From contig JBCDEF010000053.1 in the NCBI GenBank assembly GCA_039179915.1, positions 1 to 14,840 on the forward strand: a stretch of DNA of 14,840 nucleotides, read 5' to 3'. A program made the position numbers and the translations under genes. Below are positions 1 through 6,683 of this stretch, piece by piece (position 1 is the stretch's first letter; each line of letters opens with the position of its first letter). The notes under the pieces were generated by a model that saw only the letters and a list, made by a program, of their open reading frames with translations, did not search any database and was not told where the DNA came from. Source of the stretch: JANQQZ01 sp039179915. Its GTDB lineage: Bacteria > Planctomycetota > Phycisphaerae > Phycisphaerales > UBA1924.

Positions 1-81
1 CGCCGATCTGCCTGACCTGCTGCGAGCCCACGTACCCGGATATGGGGGGTGATGCGGTTGTGAGGGGTCATCAACTCTGGG

Positions 82-798
82 ATGGAATTGGGTTTCAACG
101 GGCATCGCATCGGATACACTCAGAACGTGACGGATGTGGGCGGTCAAGACAGCAGGGTCCCGGCGGACGGGGGTGTTCGAGACGCCCTGAGGTGCCTTTT
201 TTTGGAGGAGCCGGCGATCGGCTTTGCGGTCGTGAACGAGCACGGGAAGGTCTGCTTCTGCAACGCGCGGTCGGCTTTTCTTTTTGCAGAATCCACGCCT
301 GAGTCGTGCATCGGAAAGAATTTCGTCGAGCTCTTTGGCGAGGAATGGGCGACGCGGCGGATCGACATGCTGCGGCAGATCATCGCGTCGGGCAAGCCGG
401 CGATCAGCCGGCACATCCGCTTCGGCCGCCGCATCCAGAGCACCGTTCGGCCGCTGCGTCTTGATGATCAGGACGACCAGTCGTTTTTGGTCATCACGGT
501 CGAGGGCGAGCACGAGCCGGACGACCCGTCGAAGTTCGAGATCATCGAGAGCGACGTCGTTCACCTCGGGCCGCTGAACACGCTGACGCGCCGGGAGCTC
601 GAGGTGCTGGCCTTGGTCGGACACGGGCTGCCGACCGCGCAGATCGCATCGCTGATGCACCGGTCGCCAAGAACCGTCGAACGGCACCTTGATTCGATCC
701 GGGCGAAGCTCAACGGCGCGAACCGTGTCGAGCTGGCCGCGTTCGCGCGGCGGGCGGGGCTGCGGGTCGAGGACGCCGACAAGGCGAGGGTGAACTGA
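82..798 (+). CDS. PAS domain-containing LuxR-family transcriptional regulator
   Basis: This 238-residue protein probably senses a signal through an N-terminal PAS-like domain (about residues 43-142, with the typical 'AIGFAVVNEHGKVCFCN' opening) and binds DNA through a C-terminal LuxR-type helix-turn-helix (about 166-228). The HTH keeps the family pattern: LTRRELEVL, then AQIASLM, then SPRTVERHL and a closing AKL segment. There is no receiver domain, so it is probably not a classical two-component response regulator. What the PAS domain binds cannot be read from sequence. The ATG at 82 has a distant GAGGGG (62-67); an in-frame GTG at 127 is an alternative start that keeps both domains. It lies 43 bases upstream of an unknown gene on the same strand, and its targets are unknown. 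Family assignment is firm; the PAS call rests on fold pattern. Confidence 0.85.
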   Translation: MELGFNGHRIGYTQNVTDVGGQDSRVPADGGVRDALRCLFLEEPAIGFAVVNEHGKVCFCNARSAFLFAESTPESCIGKNFVELFGEEWATRRIDMLRQIIASGKPAISRHIRFGRRIQSTVRPLRLDDQDDQSFLVITVEGEHEPDDPSKFEIIESDVVHLGPLNTLTRRELEVLALVGHGLPTAQIASLMHRSPRTVERHLDSIRAKLNGANRVELAAFARRAGLRVEDADKARVN

Positions 799-841
799 TG
801 CGTCGGGGTCACGAGCCCGGCCGAGTACGGATCGTGGCCGC

Positions 842-1321
842 GTGAACGTCGTCGAGAAGCTCAGGCAGCTGCACAGCGACATTATTGCCGCGGAAGACGG
901 GTTCAAGGTCGTCGATGCGTGGTCGCTCGCCGAGCGGCTGCTGGCCCGGCTGCCCGTTGATGCGGGGCAGACGGCCGCGGCCTGCCGGGCGAAAGACGCG
1001 GATGCGCTCGATGGGCTGATCGCCTCGCTCGAATCACCCGGCTCGACGGAAGCGGCTCCTCCGCCCGCGGCCGAAGGCCGCTCGTTCTCGCACGACGACA
1101 AGTCCGCGGCGATGCGGGCGTTCAAGAAGCGTCTGAAGCTTGCCAAGCTGAATGATGAATCACGGCTCGGCGGCCGGTATACATCGGGCGGGAAGACCTC
1201 GGCGATCGGCGCGATCCAGCCGCCGGACGGGTTCCCAGCAGCGATGTGGCCCGCGCTGGTCGCCGAGGGTCGGCTGCGCGACGCGGGCCAGGGGTTCTAC
1301 GCGTTGCCGTCGCCATCGTAG
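842..1321 (+). CDS. hypothetical protein, 159 residues
   Basis: I do not recognise this protein. It starts with GTG and has no clear ribosome binding site. It has no signal peptide or membrane segment, so it is probably cytoplasmic. Three parts are visible: an N-terminal helical region (about 1-65), an Ala/Pro-rich linker (about 66-80, with APPPAAEG), and a basic C-terminal part (about 83-159). The last contains AFKKRLKLAKLNDESRLGG and a Gly-rich turn GGKTSAIGAIQPP, and ends in GQGFYALP. The ordered, non-repetitive C-terminal part and strong third-position GC favour a real gene over a chance frame. It sits between the LuxR-type regulator and the SbtA-like permease on the same strand and may be co-transcribed with either. 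No function is proposed. Confidence 0.7.
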   Translation: MNVVEKLRQLHSDIIAAEDGFKVVDAWSLAERLLARLPVDAGQTAAACRAKDADALDGLIASLESPGSTEAAPPPAAEGRSFSHDDKSAAMRAFKKRLKLAKLNDESRLGGRYTSGGKTSAIGAIQPPDGFPAAMWPALVAEGRLRDAGQGFYALPSPS

Positions 1322-1386
1322 ATGCACGCGGCGACAACGCCGCGAAGGCGGTAGGCTGTTTCGACGATCAGCAAGAGGCCGCCGCC

Positions 1387-2367
1387 GTGACGATGAATTT
1401 GCTGCTCGAGAACGTGCTCAGCCCGCCGGTGCTGTTTTTTGCGCTCGGCATGTTGGCCGTGGCGGCGCGATCGGATCTGCACATCCCGGATCCGCTCCCC
1501 AAGCTGTTCAGCCTCTACCTGCTCTGGGCGATCGGGTTCAAGGGCGGCGCGAAGCTGCGGGAGGCCGGGCTTGATCTGTCGGTGGCGCTGCCGATCGGTG
1601 CGGCGGTGGTGCTGAGCATGCTGACCCCGATTCTGTTCTGGCCGGTGCTCCGGCGGATCTTCAAACCGGCGGACGCGTGCGCGATCGCGGCGAGCTATGG
1701 CTCGGTCTCGGTGGTCACGTTTATCACGGCGGAGAATTTCTTGGCAGCGCAGGACGTCGCCGTGGGGAGCTACATGGTCGCGGCTCTTGCGCTGATGGAG
1801 GCGCCGGCGATCATCGTGGGCGTGGTGCTGTACCGGATGCAGGCCCGGAAGCAGGACCCGACGCAGAAAGCCGGGATCGGGCCGCTGGTGCGCGAGGCGG
1901 TCGTCGGCGGGCCGGTGTTTCTGCTGCTGGGCTCGCTTGCGGCCGGGGCTCTGTCGGGAGAACGGGGCTGGCAGACTCTGCAGCCGTTCTGCGAGGATAT
2001 TTTCCATGGTGTACTGGTGCTGTTCCTGCTCGAATCGGGCATGACGGCCTGCAAGACGCTGCGCGAGTTGTCTGGTGTCAAGCGCAAGGCTGTCGGTTGC
2101 GGGGTGGTCATGCCGCTGATCAGCGCGGCTTTGGCGATCGCTGTGGGCCGTCTGCTGGGGTTGAGCGTGGGCGATGCAACCCTCTTGGCGGTGCTGGCGG
2201 CCTCGGCGAGCTACATCGCGGTGCCGGCGGCGTTGCGGCTTGCAGTGCCCGAGGCCAACGCCGGGCTGTACATGCCGATGTCGCTGGGCATCACGTTCCC
2301 GTTCAACATCGCGATCGGGATCCCCCTGTACCTGGGGATGATCCGGTGGCTCTGGCCCGCGGGCTGA
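1387..2367 (+). CDS. sbtA: SbtA-family sodium-dependent bicarbonate permease
   Basis: This integral membrane protein belongs to the SbtA (DUF897) family, whose characterised cyanobacterial members import bicarbonate with sodium. The two inverted halves show the family signatures: YGSVSVVTFITAENFL near residues 104-119 in the first, and SASYIAVPAALRLAVPEAN followed by SLGITFPFNIAIGIPLY near 273-315 in the second. About ten hydrophobic segments are visible, with a polar, basic loop near 150-170. The reading frame is open upstream, but the family-like N-terminus (NLLLENVLSPPVLFF) argues for a start at GTG 1387, which has AGAGG eight bases upstream; ATG 1393 is the alternative. At 326 residues it is a little shorter than Synechocystis SbtA. 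No gene for the PII-like partner SbtB lies beside it. Substrate is inferred from family only. Confidence 0.88.
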   Translation: MTMNLLLENVLSPPVLFFALGMLAVAARSDLHIPDPLPKLFSLYLLWAIGFKGGAKLREAGLDLSVALPIGAAVVLSMLTPILFWPVLRRIFKPADACAIAASYGSVSVVTFITAENFLAAQDVAVGSYMVAALALMEAPAIIVGVVLYRMQARKQDPTQKAGIGPLVREAVVGGPVFLLLGSLAAGALSGERGWQTLQPFCEDIFHGVLVLFLLESGMTACKTLRELSGVKRKAVGCGVVMPLISAALAIAVGRLLGLSVGDATLLAVLAASASYIAVPAALRLAVPEANAGLYMPMSLGITFPFNIAIGIPLYLGMIRWLWPAG

Positions 2368-2446
2368 AGTGATTTCGCGGCCCCGCCGCTGGCGCGGATG
2401 GGATATCCTGCCCACCGGCCCGATCGACGGAGGGGCCGATGATCAT

Positions 2447-2454
2447 GGAGGAGG
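2447..2454 (+). promoter_or_regulatory. Strong ribosome binding site GGAGGAGG
   Basis: An eight-base purine run lies five bases before the ATG at 2460. It matches the anti-Shine-Dalgarno sequence better than the weaker CGGAGGGG (2428-2434) before ATG 2439. It therefore favours 2460 as the start of the PLP enzyme, although both starts are in frame. Confidence 0.6.
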
Positions 2455-2459
2455 CGAGC

Positions 2460-3551
2460 ATGGATGCTCCGATGGTTCAGACCACACCGACGGCCCGCGC
2501 GCTGCTCCGCACGCGTCATGAGATCGTCGGCCAGACGCCGCTGGTGCAGATCGCCGGTCCCGGATCGGGCTTCGAGGCCGGTCCCGGCGGCGGGCTGGAC
2601 ACCGGCGTGTGCCGCATCCTTGCCAAGCTCGAGCACCTGAACCCGACCGGGTCGGTCAAAGACCGCGTGGCGGGTGAGCTGGTCGCCGAGGCGGAGTCAT
2701 CGGGCCGGCTGCGGCCGGGGATGACCATCGTCGAGGCGAGCTCGGGCAACGCGACGATCGCGATCGGCGCGGTCGCCCGGCAGCGCGGCTACCCGGTCCT
2801 GGCTTTCGTGCCGCGGAAAATGACCGAAGAGAAGCAGCGGCTGCACGCGGCGATGGGCGTGGCCTGCCGGTTCTTCGACCCGGACCCGAGCGACCCGTTT
2901 ACGAACAACCGCCGGGACGAGGCGCTCGCGCTCGCAGCTTCCCAGCCGGACCGGTTCCTGACGTTCGACCAATTTTCGAACCCGATCAACATCCGGGCCC
3001 ACGAGCGGGGCACGGGCGCTGAGATCTGGCGGCAGTCGCGGCAGCTCGGCGGCGGGATCGATGCGTTCTTCGGCGGGGCGGGCACGGGCGGCTCGCTGGT
3101 GGGCATCAGCCGCGCGCTCAAGCGGCCTGGCCGCATGCCCAGGCTCCAGGTAACGATGGTCGACCCCGAGGGCAGCACGCTCACCGCGCGGGCGCGGGGC
3201 GAGCTGCCGGCCGAGCGGCATCAGGACGCTCCCGATGGCCTGGGCGAGCGGTTCATGCCGGGCAACCTTGACCTTGGCGTGGTTGACAACGCGGTTTACG
3301 TCTCGCGTGAGCAGGCGGTCCGGTCGTGCGCCGAGCTGGCCCGGGCGACCGGGATCCTGGGCGGGCCGTGCACGGGCTACACGCTGCACGCGGCGGCCGA
3401 GTGGTGCCGGCAGCAGACCGAGCCGAAGACGGCGTTGGTGCTGGTGTGCGACCGGGGCGAGAACTATCTCAGCGACCCGCAGTTCGCGGGCGCGCTCGAG
3501 TCGGTGTACGCCGACGAGCAGGCCGCGATGCACGCGGCCGCGGCGGTCTGA
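2460..3551 (+). CDS. PLP-dependent cysteine synthase-family protein
   Basis: This 363-residue fold-type II PLP enzyme belongs to the cysteine synthase/cystathionine beta-synthase family. The family carries out beta-replacement on O-acetylserine or serine. Visible features are NPTGSVKDR at 61-69 with K67 as the PLP Schiff-base lysine, the substrate loop SSGNAT at 94-99, the phosphate-binding GGAGTGG at 205-211, GGPCTG at 301-306 where the pyridine nitrogen is normally held by Ser or Thr, and CDRGENYLS near the end. The substrate loop differs from the usual TSGNTG and there is a Gly-rich insertion at about 33-50, so the natural substrate may not be O-acetylserine. There is no CBS regulatory domain. 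The start at 2460 has the best ribosome binding site; 2439 is also possible. gmhA begins eight bases after the stop, suggesting co-transcription. Confidence 0.88.
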   Translation: MDAPMVQTTPTARALLRTRHEIVGQTPLVQIAGPGSGFEAGPGGGLDTGVCRILAKLEHLNPTGSVKDRVAGELVAEAESSGRLRPGMTIVEASSGNATIAIGAVARQRGYPVLAFVPRKMTEEKQRLHAAMGVACRFFDPDPSDPFTNNRRDEALALAASQPDRFLTFDQFSNPINIRAHERGTGAEIWRQSRQLGGGIDAFFGGAGTGGSLVGISRALKRPGRMPRLQVTMVDPEGSTLTARARGELPAERHQDAPDGLGERFMPGNLDLGVVDNAVYVSREQAVRSCAELARATGILGGPCTGYTLHAAAEWCRQQTEPKTALVLVCDRGENYLSDPQFAGALESVYADEQAAMHAAAAV

Positions 3552-3559
3552 GGCTCGGC

Positions 3560-4135
3560 ATGGGACATCGCCGCACGCTCGCCGAATCGATCCGTGACGC
3601 GCACGATGCGCTCGGCGCGTTTCTCGATAACGCGGCCAACCTCGACCGGCTCGAAACGGTCGCCGACGCGATGGCCGACTCGCTGCGATCCGGCGGCAAG
3701 CTGCTGGCGGTGGGCAACGGCGGGTCGTGCTGCGACGCGATGCACTTCTGCGAGGAGCTGACCGGCCGGTTCCGCGACGAGCGCGAACCGCTGGCGGCGA
3801 TCGCCTGCACGGATCCCGGGCACCTGACGTGCGTCGCGAACGACTACGGCTACGACGCCGTCTTCGAGCGGTGGGTGCGGGCGCTGGGCAAGGCCGGCGA
3901 CGCGATCGTGCTGCTTTCGACCAGCGGGAACTCGACGAACATCGTTCGGGCGAGCGAGGCGGCGGGTGAGCTGGGCATCACGCGGGTGGCGCTACTGGGC
4001 AAGACCGGCGGCGCGCTCGCCGGCGCGTGCGAGCACGAGTGGATCGTGCCCGGCGCCACGGCCGACCGGATCCAGGAGATCCACATGCTGATCCTGCACA
4101 CGCTGATCGAGGGCATCGAGGCCCGGCTCGCCTGA
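3560..4135 (+). CDS. gmhA: Phosphoheptose isomerase GmhA
   Basis: GmhA converts sedoheptulose 7-phosphate to D-glycero-D-manno-heptose 7-phosphate, the first step towards ADP-heptose for the LPS core and other heptose-containing glycans. The 191-residue length matches the family (192 in E. coli). The SIS-domain motifs are intact: GNGGSCCDAMHFCEELTGRF at about 52-71, STSGNS at 120-125, and ADRIQEIH at 168-175. H62, E66, Q172 and H180 stand where the E. coli enzyme places its zinc and catalytic residues. The start was chosen because the ATG at 3560 gives this length, with TGAGG six bases upstream that overlaps the stop of the preceding gene. The open frame upstream of it overlaps the PLP gene and is not real. 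No other heptose gene (hldE, gmhB, hldD) is in the window. Confidence 0.95.
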   Translation: MGHRRTLAESIRDAHDALGAFLDNAANLDRLETVADAMADSLRSGGKLLAVGNGGSCCDAMHFCEELTGRFRDEREPLAAIACTDPGHLTCVANDYGYDAVFERWVRALGKAGDAIVLLSTSGNSTNIVRASEAAGELGITRVALLGKTGGALAGACEHEWIVPGATADRIQEIHMLILHTLIEGIEARLA

Positions 4136-4146
4136 CCGATCGGTCG

Positions 4147-5778
4147 TCAGCCGACCAGCGATGCGGCGAGCGCCGCGCGGTTCCGCGGCCAATCGACCAC
4201 ACGCAGCACGGGCACCGTGAATAGCCCGGCGGCCCTGTCGGCGATCGCGGCCTCGTGGGCATCGGAGGAGGCGACCACGGCTTCGAGGCCGGGCCGGCGG
4301 GCGGCGTCGGCGGGCGGCATGACGGGGATGCCGTCGATTTCGGTGTCCTTGGGCGAGTCGTCGGCGATGCAGAGCACGCGTATGCCGCGGTCGGCGAGCG
4401 AGGGCAGAACAGCCGAACGCGTGAACGCACCACCGCCATAGAGGGCAACGCGCTGGACGCCGGCGAGAACGAGCTCCAACGCGAGCCGGTCGGCCAGGCC
4501 GCGCTTGACCGGGTCGGGCATGGACGTCGGGCCCACCGGCGGGCGCTGGGCGATCTCGGTGGGCACATCGGGGTGGTGCCAGGTGTGGCGGACGGTCTCT
4601 TCCCGCGGCCGACGAGCAAGGCGGGCGACACGCGCCGCGGTATGGTTGACCTCGATGCGGCGTTCGGTCTGTTGCTCGGGTGCGAGGCGACGGGAGGCCT
4701 GGAAGTGCTCGATGACCGGGCTGATGTGCTTGCGCGCCGGCTCGTCGAAGATCATCGCGTGGCTCGGCGGAAGCCAGAGTGTGCGGAGCTCGGCCCGGCA
4801 GGCGAGCGCTTCCCAAGCCGTGTCGAGGTGGATCTGCTCCCCGATGGTCGGCTCGGTCTCGACACGGTGCAGCCAGTCGTCGAGCAGCATGCCGGCCAGT
4901 GCGGTGCTGTTGAAGAAGACCGTTCCTGAGCCGAAGGCCCAGCCGAGGAAGCATCGGACGGCGAAGTCGGCGTCGATGCCGGCGAACAGGTCGGGCCGCG
5001 CATGGACACGCGCATCGGCGTCGAGCCAGAGGACCGGGCGGCGTGCGTCTTGCCATGTCTCGCGGATCAGGCGGACCTTGCGGCCGCAGTTCTCGATCCA
5101 CGATCCGGTCACCGGCAGACCGGTGACGCGGTGCTCGAGGCCGAGCGCATCGAGCGACGCGATCAAGCCCCGGGCCTCATCCTCGTAGGGTGTGTCTTTG
5201 GTGTAGTAGCTGACGATCAGCGGCAGTTCGCCGTGTGACTCGCTCGGCTGCGCGGATTCAGCGGTGCCCCCCCACCACAGGTGCGGGCCGGGGTAGTCGG
5301 GGCATGAGCCGGCGTGGCCGTGGGCGGTGAGCGTCTGCTTGCCCCGGTCGTACCAGGGCCGCTGGGCGTCGTGCAGGACGATGGTGCCGCCGGGCTTGAG
5401 CAGCGAGCGGGCGTGCTCAAGACATGCATCGCGCGCGACGCCGTCAACGAGGATGACATCGAACGGATCTCGATCATCGGCCGCGTGGATGTACTCGCGG
5501 AGCAGGTCGGGCCGTTCTTCGCCTGCCGAAGCGTTGGGCCCGAGCGTGCCGGTTGGAACACGGAGGATCTGCTCGCAGCGGTCGAAGGGCGCGAGCATCT
5601 GCTGCACGCGGTCGAACCAGGCCGCGTCGTGCTCGACCGAGAGCATGCTGGCGCCCTCGTGCAGCCGCTCGGCGAGCCACACGGACGACGTCCCGGAGCC
5701 GAACTCGAGCAGCCTCCCGCCGGCGGGCAGGTGCTCGAGGATGATCTCGCGGTGCCGCTGACCGATGAGGTATCGCAT
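4147..5778 (-). CDS. Fusion protein: SAM methyltransferase, glycosyltransferase-like and Rossmann-like domains
   Basis: This 543-residue protein joins three domains. Residues 1-178 are a class I SAM-dependent methyltransferase with LEFGSGTSSVWLAE (24-37), VILVDGVARD (108-117) and LKPGGTIVLHDA (127-138). Residues 184-355 resemble a nucleotide-sugar glycosyltransferase: it opens IVSYYTKDTPYEDEA, carries the acidic WLDADA (251-256) expected to hold a metal and sugar nucleotide, and has GSGTVFFN. After a basic linker, residues 426-543 form a Rossmann-like unit (VALYGGGAFTRSAVLPSL, then IADDSP and IDGIPV) of the kind often found at the end of sugar-modifying enzymes. There is no signal peptide, so it should be cytoplasmic. 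The start codon overlaps the stop of the sulfotransferase gene (TGATG), implying coupled translation. The frame stays open upstream but there it is only a shadow of the sulfotransferase. Substrates are unknown; a role in surface-glycan modification is inferred. Confidence 0.82.
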   Translation of the reverse strand: MRYLIGQRHREIILEHLPAGGRLLEFGSGTSSVWLAERLHEGASMLSVEHDAAWFDRVQQMLAPFDRCEQILRVPTGTLGPNASAGEERPDLLREYIHAADDRDPFDVILVDGVARDACLEHARSLLKPGGTIVLHDAQRPWYDRGKQTLTAHGHAGSCPDYPGPHLWWGGTAESAQPSESHGELPLIVSYYTKDTPYEDEARGLIASLDALGLEHRVTGLPVTGSWIENCGRKVRLIRETWQDARRPVLWLDADARVHARPDLFAGIDADFAVRCFLGWAFGSGTVFFNSTALAGMLLDDWLHRVETEPTIGEQIHLDTAWEALACRAELRTLWLPPSHAMIFDEPARKHISPVIEHFQASRRLAPEQQTERRIEVNHTAARVARLARRPREETVRHTWHHPDVPTEIAQRPPVGPTSMPDPVKRGLADRLALELVLAGVQRVALYGGGAFTRSAVLPSLADRGIRVLCIADDSPKDTEIDGIPVMPPADAARRPGLEAVVASSDAHEAAIADRAAGLFTVPVLRVVDWPRNRAALAASLVG

Positions 5779-6530
5779 CAGGCTGTCCTGCGCGATGCTG
5801 TGTGACAAAGGAACCCGTCGGCCGCGTTCGCCGCGGCATCGTGCAGGGCGCGGGCTTCGTCGGCGCCCCGCGTGACGCGCTCGACGAAGGCCCTGGCTTG
5901 CGGTGCTGCGTTGTCGAGCGAGCGGGCGAGGCTGGCCGTTGTGATCGCGCCGCGGTGCAGGTCGATCTCGCGGGCTCGGCCGTAGCGGGTCAGGCCACGA
6001 TTGAGGTCGCCGGTCATGGGCCAGCCGAGTCGATCGGCGAGGGCGGCCCGGGCGTCGGCATCGGCGACCAGCCGTTCGTAAGCGACGACGATCGCGTTGT
6101 GCCGCTCGGCGATCCGGGGCAGCACGCGGAGCGGGTCGGTCATCCGCGCTTCGAGCCAGGCGAGCCGGGCGAGATCGCCGTCGCGCTCGCCCTTCTCGTG
6201 CAGGCTGATCGAGGCGGCGACCGGGTCGCGGAGCAGCACGACGATGTGCGCGGGATCGAGGCGGTCGATGGCCGGGCCGTGCAGGTCGGCACGGACTTCC
6301 TTTATCCCCCACCGCTCGGTCTCGCCGAGTGTTTCGATCGTCGCCCCCGGCCCGAGCGAGTCGGTGAGCTGGAGCCGGCATTCGCCGGTGGGCTCGGGCT
6401 CGAGCAGGTTGGGCTCCAGGAGCATCACCCGCTCGGGCGGGTCGTGGAAGAGGTTGGCCAGCACGGTGCTGCCGGAGCGGCCCATGGCGGCGATGTAGGC
6501 GTGGGGTCGGACGCGTGGAAGCCGTGGCAT
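5778..6530 (-). CDS. Sulfotransferase family protein
   Basis: This 250-residue protein has the two hallmarks of PAPS-dependent sulfotransferases. The 5'-phosphosulfate loop is AAMGRSGSTVLANLF at about 14-28. The 3'-phosphate-binding strand-helix is IVVLLRDPVAASISLHEKG at about 96-114, with R101 and S108 in the expected places. Such enzymes move a sulfo group from PAPS onto a hydroxyl or amine, often of a glycan, lipid or peptide. There is no signal peptide or membrane segment. The ATG at 6530 was preferred to the one at 6566 because it puts the PAPS loop near residue 16, which is usual. The stop overlaps the start of the methyltransferase-glycosyltransferase fusion, so the two proteins probably act on the same product. 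A sulfotransferase-fold kinase or other nucleotide-binding use is possible but less likely. Confidence 0.82.
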   Translation of the reverse strand: MPRLPRVRPHAYIAAMGRSGSTVLANLFHDPPERVMLLEPNLLEPEPTGECRLQLTDSLGPGATIETLGETERWGIKEVRADLHGPAIDRLDPAHIVVLLRDPVAASISLHEKGERDGDLARLAWLEARMTDPLRVLPRIAERHNAIVVAYERLVADADARAALADRLGWPMTGDLNRGLTRYGRAREIDLHRGAITTASLARSLDNAAPQARAFVERVTRGADEARALHDAAANAADGFLCHTASRRTA

Positions 6531-6683
6531 CTCGCAGATATCGGCAGGGCCGACCGGGAGGCACAATTTTGGACCCCGCGGCGGGTCACCCTACACTTGG
6601 ATGTATACAGCACGCGCCCTCCCGAGCGTCCCAGATCGCAGACCAGATCGGGGCCCGCTCCGGGAAGAACGAGGTTCACCGCC
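6531..6683. promoter_or_regulatory. Divergent intergenic region with a weak promoter candidate
   Basis: This 153-base gap separates the sulfotransferase (leftward) from homogentisate dioxygenase (rightward) and should hold both promoters. On the plus strand TTGGAC (6569-6574) stands 17 bases before TACACT (6592-6597), a modest sigma-70-like pair facing hmgA. Just downstream is the eight-base palindrome TGTATACA (6602-6609), which could be an operator half or an alternative -10 element. I found no convincing leftward promoter. All of this rests on short matches. Confidence 0.3.

Noticed and set aside
2..52. A 16-codon open segment ending at TGA that could be the tail of an upstream plus-strand gene
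   Set aside because: It is too short to judge, and another frame over the same bases has stronger third-position GC, so neither can be trusted.
1297..2415. A 372-codon minus-strand frame over sbtA
   Set aside because: It is rich in Arg, His and Gln with no domain pattern; it mirrors the codon bias of sbtA.
4134..4156. Palindrome GACCGATCGGTC and a small hairpin at the gmhA end as a bidirectional terminator
   Set aside because: The stem is short or loopless and there is no T-tract on either side.
5779..6564. Upstream extension of the fusion-protein frame to a total of 805 codons
   Set aside because: The added part is Arg/Pro-rich shadow sequence of the sulfotransferase gene in another frame; the conserved methyltransferase begins at 5778.
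5802..6683. Upstream extension of the homogentisate dioxygenase frame by 294 codons
   Set aside because: It lies antisense to the sulfotransferase and shows no domain; the family N-terminus is at 6684.
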